Positions 8,167-15,405 of a DNA stretch of 37,579 bases are shown here, in pieces; position 1 is the first letter of the stretch, and each line of letters opens with the position of its first letter. The DNA is from JANXQE01 sp035651635. GTDB taxonomy: Bacteria; Verrucomicrobiota; Verrucomicrobiia; Limisphaerales; UBA8199. The position numbers and the translations under genes were made by a program. The notes below the pieces were generated by a model. The model worked only from the letters and a program-made list of their open reading frames with translations, was not told where the DNA came from and did no database searches. The stretch covers positions 1 to 37,579 of the forward strand of contig DASRFK010000216.1 in assembly GCA_035651635.1 (NCBI GenBank), in the 5' to 3' direction.

Positions 8167-9411
8167 TTATTGTCCCTCGTGTTCGGGCAGTTCTCCCGCT
8201 GCTTTCTTGCCCGGCAACTCGGGGATGACGTCGACTGGGCCGGCCGTTTGTGCGGAATTCAAGACGGGCTGGGCCGCTTGAGAATTGAGCGCGATTGACC
8301 CCCCACTCGAAGGCATGAGCGCCTTGGCTACCGCTTCGGCGAGCTTCTGTCGGTAGGCTGGCGCCTCAATCAAGCGCGCCTCTTGCCGGTTGGAGAGGTA
8401 ACCGCCTTCGACCAGGATGGCGGCACGTTGTTGGCCGCGGAGCACGCCGGGAAAACGCGCGCGTCGGATGCCGCGGTCATGTCCGCCATTGACCTCTAAG
8501 AGCGCGCGGTGAACTCGGGCCGCCAGCAGAAGGTTTTCTGGATCAAACGCGTTGTTCGGGAAGGTCTGGCGGATCTCGTCTGGAAAACCGCGAGTCAGAC
8601 TGGAGGGCATGCCGGTTGGTGTGAGGCAATAGGTTTCCAATCCGGCTTCGTTCTCGTTAGGCGCGGCGGAATTAAAGTGCAGGCTGATGAACAAATCGGC
8701 TTTGTGTTGGGTGGCAAACGCGACCCGGTTCGAAAGGGCAAGGTCGGTGTCATTGGAACGGGTGAGAAAAGCCTTGTGGTGGCCCGCCAACAGAAGCGCC
8801 TGCAGGCGCAACGCCCAATCCAGGGTGAATTCCTTTTCGTAATGATTGTCCAGAACACTTTTGGTGCCGGCATTTTCGCCACCGTGTCCGGGATCAATCA
8901 CGATGACCGGGTCGTTGGCCGGCGCGAGCCCGGGTCCGCCCTGGATTAGCGGTTGTACGGTCTTGAGGAGATCCAAGCCGTGAATATAGGGCTGGCCGTC
9001 GATAACTTGCGGCGCAAAGCCCAGCCGAAACTCGGTGCCGTCCCATTGTGACAATTGGCTGCCGGCGTGAAAGACGAACGAGCCGTTGGTGGTCTGCAGC
9101 GCGTAGGTGGGCGAAGGTGCTCCGTCGAGGTGGATCACGGGCCCAAGGTTATTGACGCGGGACCACCGCTGGAGTGGAACCCAGGTTTCGAAAGTGGGGA
9201 GTGGCGCCGGTATGGCGGAAACTGGCTTCTTGGACGGTGAGGAAGAACCCGAATCGATCGGTCCGGCGACGGGAAAGACTGGGCTGGGCTGAACCACGGT
9301 ATTGAGATCCGACCAAACCGGCGCGTGGGAAGAATCGCGCTGGTTTGGTGAGGCGCACCCGGCCAACAGGATGACGGCCAAATAACCGCAAGCGTTCGCT
9401 CGAAACCGCAC
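8167..9411 (-). CDS. N-acetylmuramoyl-L-alanine amidase (Amidase_3), lipoprotein
   Basis: The enzyme cleaves the amide bond between MurNAc and the stem peptide of peptidoglycan. The Amidase_3 zinc domain occupies the C-terminal half: VIVIDPGHGGENAG (first His ligand), the YEKEFTLDWALRL Glu, DLFISLHFNSA (second His) and AILVEGGYLSN (catalytic Glu). A short lipoprotein signal ends in LAVILLAGC, so it is predicted to be anchored in a membrane facing the periplasm. I chose the GTG at 9411, which gives a normal 18-residue signal before the lipid Cys; the upstream ATG at 9477 would add 22 hydrophilic residues. The middle of the protein (about residues 70-150) is a GW/AMIN-like unassigned region. 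It is divergent from ubiX, with about 120 nt between the starts. Confidence 0.85.
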   Translation of the reverse strand: MRFRANACGYLAVILLAGCASPNQRDSSHAPVWSDLNTVVQPSPVFPVAGPIDSGSSSPSKKPVSAIPAPLPTFETWVPLQRWSRVNNLGPVIHLDGAPSPTYALQTTNGSFVFHAGSQLSQWDGTEFRLGFAPQVIDGQPYIHGLDLLKTVQPLIQGGPGLAPANDPVIVIDPGHGGENAGTKSVLDNHYEKEFTLDWALRLQALLLAGHHKAFLTRSNDTDLALSNRVAFATQHKADLFISLHFNSAAPNENEAGLETYCLTPTGMPSSLTRGFPDEIRQTFPNNAFDPENLLLAARVHRALLEVNGGHDRGIRRARFPGVLRGQQRAAILVEGGYLSNRQEARLIEAPAYRQKLAEAVAKALMPSSGGSIALNSQAAQPVLNSAQTAGPVDVIPELPGKKAAGELPEHEGQ

Positions 9412-9530
9412 CGAGCCATTGTGCTGAAGGTCGCATCCGAGACAAGCCGTTTCGGATATGGTTTCGGATATGGACATCCCCGCGGCCGGCCATATAGTAA
9501 CGCGATTTAAGATAAACTGGACCGCTTGAC

Positions 9531-10088
9531 TTGAGAATTGTGGTCGCCATCACGGGAGCCAGCGGCGTTCTTTACGCGCAGCGATTGCTGGACCAGCTCG
9601 ATCCGCGCGAGCATGAAGTGCACGTGATCTTGAGCAATTATGCCCAGGTGGTGATTTCAGAAGAACTGCCGGCCGGCTTGAGACTCAGCCAGGGTGTGCG
9701 CACTCATAGCCTGAAGAGCATGAATGCGCCGTTTGCCAGCGGGTCAAATGCTCCCGATGCGATGGTGGTGATTCCGTGCAGCATGGGGACACTGGGCCGA
9801 ATCGCCCACGGCTACAGTGAAGATGTCTTGCTGCGAGCGGCGGACGTGGTGTTGAAGGAAAAAAAGAAGCTTATCCTGGTGCCTCGCGAGACGCCGCTTA
9901 ACCTGGTTCATATCAAGAATTTTGAGCTGCTGGCCTTGGCCGGAGCGATTCTCCTGCCGGCCAACCCGGCGTTTTATACCCGGCCCACTACCATCGAAGC
10001 AGTCATCGATACCGTGGTCTCTCGCGTGTTGGACCACCTCGGCGTGCCAAATCAGCTCTCGCCGCGCTGGCGGCCGGAGCAGGATTGA
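9531..10088 (+). CDS. ubiX: Flavin prenyltransferase UbiX
   Basis: 185 residues, the normal UbiX length. It makes prenylated FMN, the cofactor of UbiD-type decarboxylases, from FMN and dimethylallyl phosphate. The flavin-binding start VVAITGASGVLYAQRLL, the middle VVIPCSMGTLGRIAHGYSED and the late LILVPRETPLNLVHIKN and GAILLPANPAFYTRP are all family signatures. The start codon is TTG (TTG AGA ATT GTG). The UbiA-type prenyltransferase begins 16 nt after its stop. In organisms using the futalosine route, UbiX-, UbiD- and UbiA-like proteins act in late menaquinone synthesis; the UbiD partner is not in this window. Confidence 0.93.
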   Translation: MRIVVAITGASGVLYAQRLLDQLDPREHEVHVILSNYAQVVISEELPAGLRLSQGVRTHSLKSMNAPFASGSNAPDAMVVIPCSMGTLGRIAHGYSEDVLLRAADVVLKEKKKLILVPRETPLNLVHIKNFELLALAGAILLPANPAFYTRPTTIEAVIDTVVSRVLDHLGVPNQLSPRWRPEQD

Positions 10089-10104
10089 ATCGTCGCGCAG
10101 ACGA

Positions 10105-11001
10105 ATGTTCGGCGTTGTAAAAAAGTGGGGGTCGTTCGTCAGGTTTTCGCACACGCTCTTTGCTCTCCCGTTCGCTCTGGCGGCCATGGCCGTGGCGGCT
10201 CGAGCCAATCACGGCTGGCCGGGTTGGAGCACCTTTGGCCTGATTCTCGCCGCCATGGTGTCGGCGCGCACGTGCGCCATGGCGTTTAACCGAATCGTCG
10301 ATCGGAAATTCGACGCTTTGAACCCGCGCACGGCCGGCCGCCATTTGCCGCGCGGCAAAATCAGTCTGGCTGGGGCCTGGACTTTGTGCTTCCTGTCGGC
10401 GGTGGGACTTGTGGCCGCCAGTTTTGGGCTGAACCGGCTCTGCTTTTATCTTTCGCCGCTGGCATTGGCGGTGATCTGTTTCTACTCTCTGACTAAGCGC
10501 TTTACCAGTTATACGCATGTCTTTCTCGGTTTGGCTTTGGCCCTGGCGCCAGTGGGCGCCTGGCTGGCCGTCAAAGGCTCGGCGGTTTCCGGTTGGGAGG
10601 TCATGGAGATGGTCGTGTTGGCGGCCTCGGTGGTTTTGTGGCTGGTCGGATTCGACATTATTTATTCATTACAGGATTATGAGTTCGATCGGACGCACGG
10701 TCTGCACTCGCTGGCGGTGGCATGGGGTCCGAGCAACGCGCTCCAGGCGGCTTTCCTGGCTCACATGGTGATGTGCGGGTTGTTGTTGCTCTTTGGATTG
10801 CTGTGTGGATTCAAAGTCGCCTACCTGGTGGGATGGTTCATTATTGTGGGCTGCCTGGTGTTGGAACATTGGATCGCGCGGCGAAGGAGCTTGAACTGGG
10901 TTCAGACCGCGTTTTTTCGGCTCAACGCAGTGGTCAGCAGCGTGTTCCTGCTCGTGACGCTGGCGGAGGTAATTTTTCAGGGTGGTTTTCGCGTGCGGTA
11001 G
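10105..11001 (+). CDS. UbiA-like polyprenyltransferase (quinone biosynthesis, MqnP/UbiA type)
   Basis: A 298-residue membrane prenyltransferase with about eight helices. It carries both Asp-rich motifs: AFNRIVDRKFDALNPRTAGR (N-x3-D-x3-D, then NPRTA) near residues 55-75, and YSLQDYEFDRTHGLHS near residue 190. It attaches a polyprenyl chain to an aromatic ring. The gene follows ubiX by 16 nt, an arrangement found in taxa that make menaquinone by the futalosine pathway, where the enzyme is MqnP; the sequence does not separate MqnP from 4-hydroxybenzoate prenyltransferase. The frame is open upstream into ubiX, but the ATG at 10105 gives the family length. A second, different UbiA-family gene (eboC-like) lies at 35642. 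Confidence 0.88.
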   Translation: MFGVVKKWGSFVRFSHTLFALPFALAAMAVAARANHGWPGWSTFGLILAAMVSARTCAMAFNRIVDRKFDALNPRTAGRHLPRGKISLAGAWTLCFLSAVGLVAASFGLNRLCFYLSPLALAVICFYSLTKRFTSYTHVFLGLALALAPVGAWLAVKGSAVSGWEVMEMVVLAASVVLWLVGFDIIYSLQDYEFDRTHGLHSLAVAWGPSNALQAAFLAHMVMCGLLLLFGLLCGFKVAYLVGWFIIVGCLVLEHWIARRRSLNWVQTAFFRLNAVVSSVFLLVTLAEVIFQGGFRVR

Positions 11002-11031
11002 GCAGCGACCATTCTCATTTTGGAGCCGCTG

Positions 11032-11080
11032 CCGCATAAATGCGGCCTTCAGTTTGCTCCGGAACGCCGCATTTATGCGG
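11032..11080. repeat. Palindromic element downstream of the UbiA-like gene
   Basis: Two 15-bp arms, ccgcataaatgcggc (11032-11046) and gccgcatttatgcgg (11066-11080), are perfect reverse complements with a 19-nt loop. Each arm is itself a palindrome (ccgcat/atgcgg), so the sequence can fold as one long or two short hairpins. It may act as a terminator-like structure after the UbiA gene, but no T-run follows. The remaining gap (11002-11174) holds no supported gene. Confidence 0.7.
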
Positions 11081-11174
11081 CCCGGACGCTTCAAAATCTC
11101 AAGATTCGAATTGTCCGACCAGGCAGGAAAGCCGCTTGCCTTGCCCGGCTGTTTAAGCGCATGCTACCGGCAAC

Positions 11175-11429
11175 ATGGGCCTGCCTACTGAACCTGTCAC
11201 CTTGACTGTTGCGCAGCTGGATGAACTGAACCGCAAGCTGGCCAACATGCGCCACGACATTAACAATAATCTATCGCTCATCGTGGCGGCCATGGAACTC
11301 ATCCGCCACAAGCCCCAAATGACTGAGCGCATGATGGCGACTTTGGGCGAACAGCCGGCCAAAATTGGCGATGCGATCGGCAAATTCTCCGCGGAGTTCG
11401 AGCGCACCTTTGGTATAACGAGGCCGTAG
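11175..11429 (+). CDS. Small protein with a histidine-kinase-like HDxNN motif
   Basis: 84 residues. The central segment MRHDINNNLSLIVAAMELI resembles the H-box of the dimerisation and phosphotransfer helix of sensor kinases (HDxxN). The protein has no ATPase domain and no membrane segment, and the region around the His is predicted helical. It could be a stand-alone phosphotransfer or decoy helix, or simply a helical protein of unknown role. The ATG at 11175 follows the hairpin region by about 95 nt. No link to a neighbour is obvious. Confidence 0.65.
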   Translation: MGLPTEPVTLTVAQLDELNRKLANMRHDINNNLSLIVAAMELIRHKPQMTERMMATLGEQPAKIGDAIGKFSAEFERTFGITRP

Positions 11430-11456
11430 TGGCAAGCCAAAGGCTGTCGCGTAAGT

Positions 11457-11506
11457 CCCCCGAAATCCGAAATCCGAAAGAAGCCCGAAGTCCGAAGGCC
11501 GAATTC
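11457..11506 (+). repeat. CCGAA-rich dispersed repeat, copy 3
   Basis: The segment cgaaatccgaaatccgaaag followed by cccgaagtccgaaggccgaa is the same family as 1326-1366, 4370-4418 and 25170-25304. It sits between the small HDxNN gene and the sigma factor. No gene is supported from 11430 to 11674. Confidence 0.6.
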
Positions 11507-11674
11507 ATGCATGGTGCGCCTGCTTTTCGGACTTGGATTTCGACTCGAAAACGTACTTGCACCAAATTTAGCCGGGCTCTGCTCGAAGTTCTGAGACCGC
11601 CGACTCGCCGGGTGCGACTGCGGTGAGGCTTGCCTTTTTGACTTTGCCAGCGACGCTCTGGCATATTGCCGCGG

Positions 11675-12250
11675 ATGGAACTAACCGAAGCGGAGCTGAT
11701 CGCCGCCGTGTTGCAAGGCGATGCTGAGAGCTTCGGTCCCCTGGTTCAAAAGTACTCTCCTCGGGTTTTTGCCACCGCCCGCCGTTATGCCCGCCGCGAA
11801 AGCGAGGTGGAAGACATTGCGCAGGAAGTCTGGGTCAAGGCTTACCAAAAACTGGCCAGTTTCCGCGGGGAGGCCCCATTCGAGCATTGGCTGATGCGCC
11901 TAACGGTGCGGACTTGTTATGATTTTCTCAGGAGCCACCAAAGGAAAAAAGAGATGAGTTTCTCGGAGCTCAGCACCCCGGAGGTCAACTGGCTCGAATG
12001 CTTCGCCGCCCAGCCCGACGAGGGAAGCGAACACGCGGACGCCGCGCGAAAGCTGGTCGAGCGAATATTGGAAAGCCTTTCGCCCGCGGCGCGGCTGGTG
12101 ATTACGCTATTAGAGATTGAAGATCGCTCGGTGAAAGAGATTGCAGCCTTAACCGGCTGGTCGATCCCACTGGTCAAGGTGCGCGCCTTCCGCGCGCGAG
12201 CGGAAATGAAGAAGGTGCTGGCGAAGCTAAAGCGAGAGAAGTATCTGTAA
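11675..12250 (+). CDS. RNA polymerase sigma factor, sigma-70 ECF subfamily
   Basis: 191 residues from the ATG at 11675; a TTG three codons earlier is possible. Region 2 spans about residues 10-95 (AFSPLVQKYS-like start SFGPLVQKYSPRVFATARRY, then VEDIAQEVWVKAYQKLASF and FEHWLMRLTVRTCYDFLRSH). Region 4 spans about 125-190 (LSPAARLVITLLEIEDRSV, KEIAALTGWSIPLVKVRAFRAR). It directs RNA polymerase to a stress or envelope regulon. The next two genes, a small membrane protein and a CpxP-like LTxxQ protein, make a sigma/anti-sigma/sensor set with 40 nt between the sigma gene and the second gene. Confidence 0.92.
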   Translation: MELTEAELIAAVLQGDAESFGPLVQKYSPRVFATARRYARRESEVEDIAQEVWVKAYQKLASFRGEAPFEHWLMRLTVRTCYDFLRSHQRKKEMSFSELSTPEVNWLECFAAQPDEGSEHADAARKLVERILESLSPAARLVITLLEIEDRSVKEIAALTGWSIPLVKVRAFRARAEMKKVLAKLKREKYL

Positions 12251-12290
12251 CCGGCTCGGAAAGCCGGGCGTCTGAATTTATACAGGCCAT

Positions 12291-12614
12291 ATGAACGTGG
12301 ACGAGCTCCAAAACAAGTTGATCGCTGCCGCCCGGAGGCAGTCGCCATCGGAAGCGGTGCCGTATGCCTTCGATCGGCGCATCCTTCAGCGCGTCAAGAG
12401 CATGGCCGCGCCGGATGTTTGGGCCACTTGGGCCCAGGCTCTCTGGCGCGCGGCCGCTCCCTGCGTTGGAGTCGCGTTGCTATTAGCCGCGTGGGCCATG
12501 CTGAGCTCCTCGAGCAATCCATCGAACACGGTCCCGGATATTTCGCAGCAGTTTGAAAACACCGTGCTCGCTGCCGCCACGCTGGATCAACCACCTGCCG
12601 ATCCGTTACGGTGA
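12291..12614 (+). CDS. Small single-pass membrane protein, candidate anti-sigma factor
   Basis: 107 residues. An N-terminal cytoplasmic part (MNVDELQNKLIAAARRQSPS to about residue 55) is followed by one membrane helix (APCVGVALLLAAWAMLSS) and a short periplasmic tail ending PPADPLR. It lacks the zinc-binding HxxxCxxC of ZAS-type anti-sigma factors. The role as anti-sigma is inferred from position directly after the ECF gene, size and topology. Its TGA overlaps the GTG of the next gene (GTGA), indicating translational coupling with the CpxP-like protein. Confidence 0.7.
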   Translation: MNVDELQNKLIAAARRQSPSEAVPYAFDRRILQRVKSMAAPDVWATWAQALWRAAAPCVGVALLLAAWAMLSSSSNPSNTVPDISQQFENTVLAAATLDQPPADPLR

Positions 12615-13063
12615 ACTCCTGGAAGGTCATTCTGGCTACGATGGTCATTTTCGGAGCCGGAGTCGTAACCGGCGCCCTGGTGCTGCATTTCAGTCTCGGC
12701 GCCAACGACCTGAGGCATCCTCGGGCGGGGCGCCTCGGTGAGCCGGGTTCTCCCGGTGGGATGCGCTTGGAATTTCTGCGCCGGATGCAACGCGACCTTG
12801 ACCTGACTGCGGATCAACGCGAGCACATTGACAAAATCCTGAGGCAAAGCCAGGAGCGTACGCGGCGGATAATGGAACCGGTCGCGCCGCAGTTGCATCA
12901 GGAATTGCAGCGGGCCAAGGCTGAATTCCGCGAAGCCTTGTCGCAGGAACAACAAGCGCGGTTCGACGAATTAGTCAAAACGCAACAGCGTTTCAAGGAG
13001 CAGCGCCGCCCCGGACATCCGGAACCCTGGCTGACCAACGCGGCCGCGACCAATTCCATCTAA
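12611..13063 (+). CDS. Periplasmic LTxxQ (Spy/CpxP-like) heavy-metal-sensor-type protein
   Basis: 150 residues, starting at a GTG inside the preceding stop. An N-terminal helix (VILATMVIFGAGVVTGALVLH) anchors or exports it. The periplasmic part is helical and charged, with two LTxxQ-like motifs: DLDLTADQREHIDKIL and REALSQEQQARFDELVK, typical of Spy, CpxP, ZraP and CnrX. In CnrYXH-type systems such a protein senses metal or envelope stress and controls an anti-sigma/ECF pair; here sigma, membrane protein and sensor lie in that order. No Met/His-rich metal tail is visible, so envelope stress is as likely as metal. Confidence 0.8.
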   Translation: MNSWKVILATMVIFGAGVVTGALVLHFSLGANDLRHPRAGRLGEPGSPGGMRLEFLRRMQRDLDLTADQREHIDKILRQSQERTRRIMEPVAPQLHQELQRAKAEFREALSQEQQARFDELVKTQQRFKEQRRPGHPEPWLTNAAATNSI

Positions 13064-13090
13064 CGAGGCGCAGCTTCAGACCGCTCGCTT

Positions 13091-13192
13091 TCCGTGTATT
13101 CCGAGTATTCCGTGGTCCATTCCACCTCGCCAGCATTGCTGCCTAAAACTTGACCTGATTACAACAAGTTTTGCAGTTCAAGGAATCTAGTG
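13091..13192. repeat. Dispersed ~90-bp repeat, copy 1
   Basis: The stretch tccgtgtattccgagtattc...ttgacctga...ggaatctagtg recurs at 27804-27890 with high identity; here it has about 13 extra bases after ttgacctgat. The copies are 14.7 kb apart in the same orientation, in intergenic DNA. No gene is supported between 13064 and 13294. Confidence 0.75.
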
Positions 13193-13294
13193 AGGCGGGC
13201 CTCAGATCGGCGGCACAGCACCACCTGATGCCGGCGGTGGACAAATCACTTGCATCTGAGAGGACCAGTGCAACTGTGTTCTGGAAAACAGGTC

Positions 13295-14956
13295 ATGTCA
13301 TCGCCCTGCTCCGCCTGGAATTATCTAAAGTGCTCGCCGCAGGGCGGCTGGGCTGGGGTCAGAATCCGCTCACTTAAGGCCGCAGGACTGTTGGTGGTTT
13401 TATCTATTCTGGCAGTTACTGCGAATTGGCGCTGTACTGCCAGTCAGCAGTCGGACAGCGCCGAGGAGTTTTTCAACAGCACGAATTTGCTGACATTCAG
13501 CGTCGAGTTGGATGAGGCCGCCTTTGAACAGCTGACCGAGCATCCCAGAACGTATGTGCGGGGCAGAGTGCGGGTAGGCGAGCAGGTTTGGGAGCAGGTA
13601 GGCATTCGGCTCAAGGGCAGCGGCACGTTTCAACCGGTCTATGAACGGCCAAGCCTGACTTTGAAATTCAACTGGAAGGAAGCTGGTCAGCGGTTCGCCG
13701 GACTCAACAAACTACTCCTTGAAAACTCCGGCCAGGATGCCACCCGCATGTGCAAACTCATAGCCAACGCCGCCTATAGCGATGCTGGGATTGCCGCGCC
13801 GAGAATTACCCATGCGCGGGTGCTGCTGAATGGCCGGGACCTGGGGCGCTACGTTGTTTCGGAGGCGATCAATAAGCAATTTCTGAAAGCCCATTTTGGA
13901 GATGACAGCGGAAACTTGTACGAGGCTGATTTCAGGGACATTAATCGGATGCTCAAACAGGCCAACGGGGCACCAGGAGATCAGAGCGATCTGCGGTCGC
14001 TGGCTCGCGCCGCGGCGGTAACCAACGGAACCGAACGACTTGAGGCGCTTGGTCGGATCCTGGACACGGACGAATTCCTTAATTACCTCGCGTTGGAAAT
14101 GATTTTGGCCAATTGGGATGGCTATGCCTTTTATCAAAACAATTACCGCCTCTATCATGATCCGGCTTCGGGCCGGATTACCTTCATTCCCCACGATTTG
14201 GATAATACACTTTTTGAGTCGGGCATGTGTTTGATGCCGCCGCGGAATGGGTTGCTCACAGGGGCCTTGTTGGACACTACCGAAGCGCGACAGGCTTTTC
14301 GGGCTCGGGTGGAACGACTCGCCCCAAAGATCCTGGATGCGGAACGAATCAAAGAGCGCGTAAACGCCAGCATTGCGCGGCTTAGCCAGGGTATGAGCTC
14401 ACAGGCGTTGACCCGGCTCCAGGAACAGGCTGCTCTGCTCGAAACACGCGCTGCCGAGCGACTCGATCATATCCGCAATGAATTGGCCGGACGGCGTCCG
14501 CAAACTCCCGAATTTGATTCCTCCGGCGTGGCGCGCCTCAGTGGTTGGACTTCGAAATCGGATTGGAACGGAGCGGAAGTCAGGACGGAATTCGAAGATG
14601 ACCTGGTCTCTTATTGGATCGACGCCGAGCGGGGCTACTGTTTTGGCTCATGGCGTTTGCCCGTGTGGCTACCGGCGGGCCGCTATCGAGTGGAAGGCTC
14701 AGCCCGGGTTAGGGGCGTGGCTGGGTTGCCCAGCCAGACTGGCTCGGGAGCGGGCTTGCGCGTCATTGGCACCCGCCGCGGCAGCGGCCTCCAGGGTGAT
14801 TGCAGCCGTTGGACCCTGGTACGGTACGACTTTACTGTTCAACCGGACTGTGAGTGGGTGGAACTAATCGCCGAATTGCGCGCCTTCTCAGGGTCAGCCT
14901 GGTTCGATCCGGATTCGTTGCGGTTGACACGCCTAAGCAAGACGACCCGGCCTTGA
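13295..14956 (+). CDS. CotH kinase family protein, exported
   Basis: About 553 residues from the ATG at 13295 (an upstream ATG at 13250 is possible). After a hydrophobic export segment (LLVVLSILAVTANW) comes a CotH domain: TFSVELDEAAFEQLTEHP, VGIRLKGSGTFQ, LKFNWKEAGQRFAGLNKLLL, ATRMCKLIANAAYSDAGIAA and FIPHDLDNTLFE. In CotH of spore-forming bacteria this fold is a secreted protein kinase; many bacteria carry extracellular versions of unknown substrate. The last 170 residues form a separate beta-rich domain (LSGWTSKSDWNGAEVRTEF, ELRAFSGSAWFDPDSLRL), probably a carbohydrate- or surface-binding module. A ribosome site AGGT is weak. No operon partner is apparent. Confidence 0.85.
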   Translation: MSSPCSAWNYLKCSPQGGWAGVRIRSLKAAGLLVVLSILAVTANWRCTASQQSDSAEEFFNSTNLLTFSVELDEAAFEQLTEHPRTYVRGRVRVGEQVWEQVGIRLKGSGTFQPVYERPSLTLKFNWKEAGQRFAGLNKLLLENSGQDATRMCKLIANAAYSDAGIAAPRITHARVLLNGRDLGRYVVSEAINKQFLKAHFGDDSGNLYEADFRDINRMLKQANGAPGDQSDLRSLARAAAVTNGTERLEALGRILDTDEFLNYLALEMILANWDGYAFYQNNYRLYHDPASGRITFIPHDLDNTLFESGMCLMPPRNGLLTGALLDTTEARQAFRARVERLAPKILDAERIKERVNASIARLSQGMSSQALTRLQEQAALLETRAAERLDHIRNELAGRRPQTPEFDSSGVARLSGWTSKSDWNGAEVRTEFEDDLVSYWIDAERGYCFGSWRLPVWLPAGRYRVEGSARVRGVAGLPSQTGSGAGLRVIGTRRGSGLQGDCSRWTLVRYDFTVQPDCEWVELIAELRAFSGSAWFDPDSLRLTRLSKTTRP

Positions 14957-14983
14957 CCGATCTTGCTCAGCAGGTATCGGCGC

Positions 14984-15312
14984 GCGGACTTTTCGAGTCC
15001 GCAGAGATCCGCGAACCGGATCCGGCGCAGGAGACAATCGGACATCTGCTGGTGGTCGGCCGTTTCTGCGGGCAGGAATGCCCGCGCGCCGGAGCGCGGA
15101 CTTTTTAAGTCCGCAGAGATCGCCGAACCGGATCCGGCGCAGGAGACAATCGGGCATCTGCTGGTGGACGGCCGTTTCTGCGGGCAGAATGCCCGCGCGC
15201 CGGCGTGCGGACTTTTCGAGTCCGCAGAGATCCGCGAACCGGATCCGGCGCAGGAGAAATCGGGCATCTGCTGGTGGTCGGCCGTTTCTGCGGGCAGAAT
15301 GCCCGCGCGCCG
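14984..15312. repeat. Tandem repeat, three copies of a 111-112-bp unit
   Basis: Copies begin at 14984, 15096 and 15207 with few differences. Each unit has two hairpins: gcggact/agtccgc around a short loop, and gcgggca/tgcccgc followed by gcgcgcc. The block lies between the CotH gene and the histidine kinase. There are no unique spacers, so it is not a CRISPR; it looks like a REP/BIME-like palindromic unit amplified in tandem. The frames that run through it are not supported as protein. Confidence 0.9.
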
Positions 15313-15405
15313 CCCAAGGTTCTGGTTTCCCATGGCGTGTCCGTTCGGGTAGACTTTTGGTGGAGAATCCGAGGGGCTTGGAACTTCTCGGTTTCCGCGA
15401 CGCCT

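Noticed and set aside
14984..15312. CRISPR-like array
   Set aside because: The 111-bp units are contiguous and near-identical throughout, without unique spacers; it is a tandem palindrome repeat.
15205..15405. Extra N-terminus for the histidine kinase
   Set aside because: This part is translated from the tandem repeat; the same peptides appear in shifted frames of each copy.
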